Shown: positions 59,708 to 64,000 of the stretch, piece after piece
Layout: every line of letters begins with the position of its first letter
How positions within the stretch are numbered: the first letter of the stretch is position 1
From: SPDF01 sp963699825
Lineage (GTDB): Bacteria; Gemmatimonadota; Gemmatimonadetes; Gemmatimonadales; GWC2-71-9
Reading direction: 5' to 3'
DNA: 64,000 bases
NCBI GenBank assembly: GCA_963699825.1
Contig: CAVOVI010000004.1
Span: 1 to 64,000 of the forward strand
Notes under the pieces: generated by a model
Seen by the model: only the letters and a program-made list of their open reading frames with translations
What the model was told of the DNA's origin: nothing
Databases searched by the model: none
Made by a program: the position numbers and the translations under genes

Positions 59708-59727
59708 TTTGTGAAACAATTCACGAA
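59708..59727. promoter_or_regulatory. CRP/FNR-like operator in act operon leader
   Basis: TTTGTGAAACAATTCACGAA is a near-palindrome. It contains TGTGA-N6-TCACG, one base off the CRP consensus. It lies about 46 bp downstream of the -10 box, a position that would suit repression, or activation from a second, closer promoter. Confidence 0.45.
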
Positions 59728-59772
59728 GTCGCAAGTGCAGCGGAGAGAATCGCCTTGCCCTGCGCAGGCCGT

Positions 59773-59800
59773 ATTATATGCCCGCCAAAGGGAATCACAA
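59773..59800 (-). promoter_or_regulatory. Sigma-70-type promoter of act operon
   Basis: Minus strand TTGTGA (-35, 59800-59795), 16 bp, TATAAT (-10, 59778-59773). This is the best housekeeping promoter in the window. It gives a leader of about 95 nt before actA. Confidence 0.65.
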
Positions 59801-59849
59801 CCCTATGCCGCACAACGATATCCTACAATTCTGTTCGGGATTGATATCC

Positions 59850-60362
59850 TCACCCTGCCGCCCGGCGAAGCGAGCCCGGCGGCGCCTCCGCGCGCATCCA
59901 CTCCGCCTTCTTCTTCGCAAACCCGAGGAAGGCCGTCGCCAGTCGCCGATCGGAGAACGCCAGCCAGCACCAGCGGACCGGTCCGGTGCGCTGTGCCTCG
60001 GTGATCGCCTGGGTCACGGCGGCGGGGAGGCGGGCGTCGTCGGCTTTGCGCTCCTCCACATCCGAGATGGTGAAGGTGGCGCTCACACCATCCTGCATGA
60101 CGTGCATCCAGCAGAGCTTCCGATTGCCGAGGGTGTACTCCCAGGCCCAGCGCCATTGGGGACCGAGGAACTTCACGTGCTCAATGACACCGGGAATCGA
60201 CCGGAGCCCCTCGCGGACCAGCTTGAAGCGGGCGGCGGCGGCCGTGGGCAGGTCCTTGAGGGGCGCCTTGGGATCCGGCTCCGCAGAGGAGTCAGGATAC
60301 CGATTGCCCTTCCAATACGACGTCGATCGGCTCAAGGATGACTCCACACCTGAGAGAAACAA
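59850..60362 (-). CDS. DUF3788-type protein
   Basis: Up to 170 residues; the start is uncertain (a TTG at 60362 or a GTG a few codons later). The conserved core reads PQWRWAWEYTLGNRKLCWMH, DGVSATFTISDVEERKADD and RTGPVRWCWLAFSDRRLATA, with the ending GFAKKKAEWMRA. This is the pattern of small DUF3788 proteins, which have no known function. It is alone on its strand between actA and the methyltransferase. Confidence 0.65.
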   Translation of the reverse strand: MFLSGVESSLSRSTSYWKGNRYPDSSAEPDPKAPLKDLPTAAAARFKLVREGLRSIPGVIEHVKFLGPQWRWAWEYTLGNRKLCWMHVMQDGVSATFTISDVEERKADDARLPAAVTQAITEAQRTGPVRWCWLAFSDRRLATAFLGFAKKKAEWMRAEAPPGSLRRAAG

Positions 60363-60535
60363 GGATCCGGAAATCTACGGGGGAGCCCGTAGCGGAGGGA
60401 AGCCACCAGGTGTGTCTACTGCCCCGGCGGCCATCGTCTCCATTCCCAACTCGCCCCGGCTCGACCGCGAACATTGCGACTGTGGACGGTCGTGCCCGGT
60501 TCAGCGAGCCAGAACCGTGGTACGGCGGCCCCGTA

Positions 60536-61336
60536 TCACGGTTCGCCGGCGTTGGGCTCCGGTGGCTCACCGGCGGGCTCGACCCCCGCACGTTCCAGAT
60601 AGCGGCGAACCTCGATGCCCATCGCCCGCAGCAGCGACGCCTCCCGTCCGTCGAGCCCCGCCCGAAAGACGATCTCCCGGAACGAACGCATCACGTGGTC
60701 GTGGCGCCTGGTCTTGAAGAAGTCGATGGCCCAGAGCGCGCGGGTCCAGTCGGTGAAGAGCCACTCGATCTGATCAGCGGCGGCCGGCGCCGCGCGGCGA
60801 CGGGGAGGCTTGGTGGGGATGTCGGCGCCGATGCGCACGCGCCACGTCTCATAGCTCATCACTCCGATGGCCTGTGCCAGGTTCATCGAGGTGTACTCCG
60901 CGCTGGTCGGGATCGACACCAGCGCGCGGCAGAAGTCGAGCTCGTCGTTGCTGAGGCCCTTGTCTTCCCTGCCGAAGACCATCGCCACCGGCCCGGATTC
61001 CGCGCTCGCCACGAGTTCCGTCGCCGCTTCACGCGGTTCCAGCACGGTCCGCTTGGCCGCACGCCCCCGCGCCGTCAGCGCGACGCTGTAGACCGTGTCC
61101 GCCAGAGCGTCTGAGAGTGAGGTGAACGTCTCGATGCGGGCGACGAGATCGGCGGTGTTGTGCGCGATCCCCTCGATCCGCCAAGGATCGAACACCTCCG
61201 GGTTCACCAGCCGGATGCCGGTGATCCCGAAGTTCTTGGCCAGGCGGACAGCGCTGGCGATGTTGACGATGTCTTGTGGGGCGACGAGCACCAGGATCGG
61301 TGCTCCCCCAGGATTCGGCGGGGGAGACTCGGTCAC
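60536..61336 (-). CDS. TrmH/SpoU-family RNA 2'-O-methyltransferase (TrmJ-like)
   Basis: 266 residues from a GTG at 61336 that overlaps the upstream dehydrogenase stop. The SPOUT fold shows LVAPQDIVNIASAVRLAKNF (motif 1), AMVFGREDKGLSNDELDFC (motif 2) and SAEYTSMNLAQAIGVMSYE (motif 3, knot). A C-terminal helical part (FREIVFRAGLDGREASLLRA) is as in TrmJ, which methylates position 32 of tRNAs. The exact substrate is not certain. Confidence 0.85.
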   Translation of the reverse strand: MTESPPPNPGGAPILVLVAPQDIVNIASAVRLAKNFGITGIRLVNPEVFDPWRIEGIAHNTADLVARIETFTSLSDALADTVYSVALTARGRAAKRTVLEPREAATELVASAESGPVAMVFGREDKGLSNDELDFCRALVSIPTSAEYTSMNLAQAIGVMSYETWRVRIGADIPTKPPRRRAAPAAADQIEWLFTDWTRALWAIDFFKTRRHDHVMRSFREIVFRAGLDGREASLLRAMGIEVRRYLERAGVEPAGEPPEPNAGEP

Positions 61337-62224
61337 CCGCGCAACTCCACGCCCGCCTCTTCCTCGATCAGCTGGATCGGCGCCAGGTAGTCCGCCTCCT
61401 CGCCCAGCGCGGCCCGCGCCTGGCCCAGCAACTCCGACGTCAGGTGCAGCATCGGGCCGGCCACCCCCTGCCCTTCGAGGAACTCCGCCCCGATGCGCGC
61501 GTCCTTGTCCAGCAGCGCCAGCCGGAAGGTGACCGGGAAGAGACGGGTCAGCACCCGTTCCGGCACCAGATACTCGCTGACGAAGCTGCGCCCGCTCGAG
61601 GCGTTGAGCACCTCCACCGCCTTCTGGGCGGAAATGCCGCTCTTCACCAGCGCGGTCAGCCCTTCGCCGACCGCGAAGAGGTTCACGGCGAGCAACGCGT
61701 TGTTGACCGCCTTCATCGCGTTGCCGGCGCCGAGGGGACCCATGTGCTCCACCCGGCGACCGAAGCACTCCAGCACCGGGCGGGCCCGCTGGAAGATCTC
61801 ATCGCTGCCGCCCACCATGACGGTGAGCGTCCCCGCCTCGGCGCCGTTCGTCCCGCCGCTCACCGGTGCGTCGGCAAACTCGATCCCGAGCGACGCCAGC
61901 CGTGCACCGATCTTCCGCGTGGTATCCGGGTCGCCGGAGGTGCAGTCGAGGAAGAGTGTCCCCTTCCCCATGCCGGCGAGCATGCCGTCGGGGCCGTCGA
62001 GCAGCGCCTCAACGTCCGCGGAGGTGGGAAGGCAGGTGATGACCACCTCCGCGCTGGGCGACCGCTTCTCGCGGCGTGCCGGCGACGGTGCAGGGGTGGG
62101 CAGCGGCGAAGGCGGTGGCCCGCTCACCGGTGCGATTCCAGACGGTGAGGTCGTGAGCCTTGGCGATGTGGACGGCCATGGGCGTGCCGATGGCGCCGAG
62201 TCCGAGGAATGCGATCCGCATCAT
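61333..62224 (-). CDS. NAD(P)-dependent beta-hydroxyacid dehydrogenase (one frameshift)
   Basis: It begins MRIAFLGLGAIGTPMAVHIA (GxGxxG Rossmann). A frame change near 62075 leads to VVITCLPTSADVEALLDG and LFLDCTSGDPDTTRKIGARL, then FADAPVSGGTNGAEAGTLTV (substrate site) and GPLGAGNAMKAVNNALLA with the catalytic Lys. It is the 3-hydroxyisobutyrate dehydrogenase/glyoxylate reductase family, about 290 residues. The substrate is not predictable from context. Confidence 0.8.
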
Positions 62225-62254
62225 GGATGTCCAACGGTTGGAGTGGGCACCGTC

Positions 62255-62755
62255 TCAGCCGGTCTGGCCTCGGCGGCCGAGTTCACGATCGAACATGTAG
62301 AGGCCGGAGGTGTTGTTGCCGATCAGGCGGAGCGTATCGACGATTCCCCGGCTCGTCTTCTCCTCCTCGACCTGCTCCGTGATGAACCACTGCAGCAGCG
62401 CCTGCGAGGCGTAGTCCTTCTCCTTTGCGGCCAGCTCGAAGAGCGCGTTGATGCTGGAGGAGACCATCCCCTCCTGTTTCACGGCGGCCTCGAAGGCCGC
62501 GAGCGGCGACTCGAAGGTGGTGGGTGGTGCGGCCAGTTCCCGATAGACGATCGACCCGCCACGGTCCTCGACGAAGTCGATGAACTTCATGGCGTGGCTC
62601 AGCTCCTCCCTGCCCTGAATTCGCATCCAGCTGGCAGAGCCGGGCTGGTTGATGCTGCTGAAATAGGCGGACATCGCCAGATACTGGTACGCCGACTCGA
62701 GTTCTTTGTGGATCTGGTCGTTCATGGCGGCTTCGACCGCCTTGCCGATCTGCAT
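62255..62755 (-). CDS. ftnA: Bacterial non-heme ferritin
   Basis: 166 residues with GGAGG before the ATG. The four-helix core shows NDQIHKELESAYQYLAMSAY, REELSHAMKFIDFVEDRGG and LLQWFITEQVEEEKTSRGIV, with the ferroxidase Glu/His residues of FtnA (E and ExxH pairs). It stores iron in the cytoplasm. It is divergent from the molybdate/tungstate permease. Confidence 0.92.
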   Translation of the reverse strand: MQIGKAVEAAMNDQIHKELESAYQYLAMSAYFSSINQPGSASWMRIQGREELSHAMKFIDFVEDRGGSIVYRELAAPPTTFESPLAAFEAAVKQEGMVSSSINALFELAAKEKDYASQALLQWFITEQVEEEKTSRGIVDTLRLIGNNTSGLYMFDRELGRRGQTG

Positions 62756-62833
62756 GAAATGCCTCCGGAATCAGGATGAATGTTGGCCCGCCGTTGACGC
62801 CAGCCCCGGGGAGGCGTACGCTACGCGCGAGCC

Positions 62834-63658
62834 ATGACCCCCAAAGATAGCCTGCCCTCCGGGGCCCCGTCAGCGTTTCGTTCACGACTCCCCTGGAGCC
62901 GAGTGGCCCTGGCCACCCTCGGCGCACTCCTCGTCGTGTTCATCGTCGGACCCTTGCTCCGGCTGCTCGTCCTTGCGACCCCCGCCAGCATGGGCGAAGC
63001 GCTGCGCGACCAGGAACTCCTCGCCTCCATCGCACTCACGCTGGGCACCGCCACCGCCTCGACCCTGATCGGGGCGCTCCTCGGCGTGCCGCTCGCCTAT
63101 CTCCTGGCCCGCCGGTCGTTCCGCGGCCGTCGGTTCATCGAAGCCGTCGTCGAGTTGCCGGTCGTCATCCCGCACCCGGTGGCAGGCATCGCGCTCCTCC
63201 TCTTCCTTGGGCGGCACTCCGCCGTTGGCGGCGTCTTCGCGAAGTTCGGCATCGAGTTCGTCAGCCACATCCCGGGCATCGTCGCCGGCATGCTCTTCGT
63301 TTCGGTGCCCATTCTCGTCAGCGGCGCCCGTGAGGCCTTCCGCGCGGTGGACCCACGCCTCGAGCGGGTGGCACGCACCCTCGGCGACCCGCCCGCCACC
63401 GTCTTCCGGCGGGTCACGCTCCCTCTGGCTGGCCGCGGGATCCTGGCCGCCGCCGTGCTCGCCTGGGCGCGTGCCGTCAGCGAGTTCGGCGCGATCGTCA
63501 TTCTCACCTACAACCCGCAGGTGGCGAGCGTCCTGATCTACGACCGGTTCACCACCATCGGCCTCCCTGCCGCGGTCCCCGCCGCGTTGCTGCTCCTGGC
63601 GGTGGCGCTCGGCGTCTTCGCGCTGGTCCGGGTGCTCCAGCCGGCGGAACGCCGATGA
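62834..63658 (+). CDS. Molybdate/tungstate-type ABC transporter permease
   Basis: 274 residues with six membrane segments (VALATLGALLVVFIVGPLLR first). The EAA loop is EAFRAVDPRLERVARTLGDP, and VVELPVVIPHPVAGIALLLF is typical of ModB/WtpB permeases. Its stop overlaps the ATPase start (ATGA). It could supply molybdenum for the molybdoenzyme at 39042-41706. Confidence 0.85.
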   Translation: MTPKDSLPSGAPSAFRSRLPWSRVALATLGALLVVFIVGPLLRLLVLATPASMGEALRDQELLASIALTLGTATASTLIGALLGVPLAYLLARRSFRGRRFIEAVVELPVVIPHPVAGIALLLFLGRHSAVGGVFAKFGIEFVSHIPGIVAGMLFVSVPILVSGAREAFRAVDPRLERVARTLGDPPATVFRRVTLPLAGRGILAAAVLAWARAVSEFGAIVILTYNPQVASVLIYDRFTTIGLPAAVPAALLLLAVALGVFALVRVLQPAERR

Positions 63659-64000
63659 TCCGCCTCGACGGACTCTCGGTCCGCGTGGGAGACTTCCTCC
63701 TGCAGGACATCTCGTTCGAGGTGCCGAGCGGGGGGTACGGCCTGCTCATCGGGCCGTCGGGCTCCGGCAAGACCACCCTGCTCGAAACAGTGGCCGGCCA
63801 CGTCCCCCCCGTCACGGGACGGGTCCACTTGCACGGCGAGGATGTCACGGACCTGGCACCGGAGCGGCGCGGCGTCGGTTTCGTCTACCAGAACTATCAT
63901 CTCTTCCCGCACCTCGACGTCCGCGACAACATCCGGTATGGCCTCCTCCGCGGGCCTCTTCCCGTCACCGCGCAACTGGAGCGTGTCCGCGAGCTTGCCG
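63655..64000 (+). CDS. ABC transporter ATPase for molybdate/tungstate, N-terminal part
   Basis: 115 residues are visible before the window ends. Walker A is LLIGPSGSGKTTLLETV and the Q-loop is GVGFVYQNYHLFPHLDVRDN. The signature and Walker B lie beyond the edge. It pairs with the permease by a 4-bp overlap. The ModC/WtpC type is inferred from the permease. Confidence 0.85.
   Translation, partial: MIRLDGLSVRVGDFLLQDISFEVPSGGYGLLIGPSGSGKTTLLETVAGHVPPVTGRVHLHGEDVTDLAPERRGVGFVYQNYHLFPHLDVRDNIRYGLLRGPLPVTAQLERVRELA

Overview
The window reads as chromosomal DNA of a GC-rich Gram-negative bacterium. The combination of MacB/FtsX-type permeases in tandem with PadR regulators, alternative complex III, Pkn-type Ser/Thr kinases with extracytoplasmic TPR regions, a bacterial ceramide pathway and C-terminal cupredoxin domains points to Gemmatimonadota or a near relative (inference; no rRNA gene is present to confirm it). 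No tRNA, rRNA, CRISPR array, insertion sequence or integrase was recognised.

Layout. 0-7.2 kb: Ser/Thr kinase with TPR region, a dodecin relic, a Vgb-type propeller, a zinc-ribbon/SH3 protein and a TPR protein. 7.2-14.1 kb: a degraded patch holding a shattered HAD phosphatase, a truncated PPC-domain protein abutting a truncated sterol desaturase, half a saccharopine dehydrogenase, then a membrane protein, a GNAT acyltransferase, a PAP2 phosphatase and a second kinase. 14.1-33.5 kb: an exporter block, all on the minus strand. It has five MacB-like permeases, two PadR regulators, two ABC ATPases, one membrane fusion protein and an NtrC-type response regulator with its histidine kinase. 33.7-44.2 kb: a TVP38 protein, an azoreductase-like flavoprotein, three cupredoxin proteins around an AraC regulator, a molybdenum hydroxylase pair, and an M6-type metalloprotease with a lipoprotein. 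44.6-48.7 kb: a sphingolipid (ceramide) operon of spt, GNAT ceramide synthase, ceramide reductase and PAP2 phosphatase. 48.8-52.1 kb: a plastocyanin-like lipoprotein, a Cys-rich protein, an ECF sigma factor with anti-sigma factor, and repeats. 52.3-59.7 kb: alternative complex III actA-F. 59.8-64 kb: DUF3788 protein, TrmJ-like methyltransferase, beta-hydroxyacid dehydrogenase, ferritin, and a molybdate/tungstate ABC transporter running off the right edge.

The most striking signal is regulatory. Upstream of the fusion-protein operon and of the neighbouring permease lie the same 15-bp sigma-54-like core and the same palindrome. In both cases they are exactly 84 bp apart and about 61-62 bp from the start codon. 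The operon encodes an NtrC-family activator, so an autoregulated exporter regulon is likely. Two further permease units carry ECF-type promoters.

Caution: more than 25 apparent frameshifts interrupt otherwise conserved genes. Many may be assembly indels rather than true pseudogenes; entries give the reconstructed gene span.
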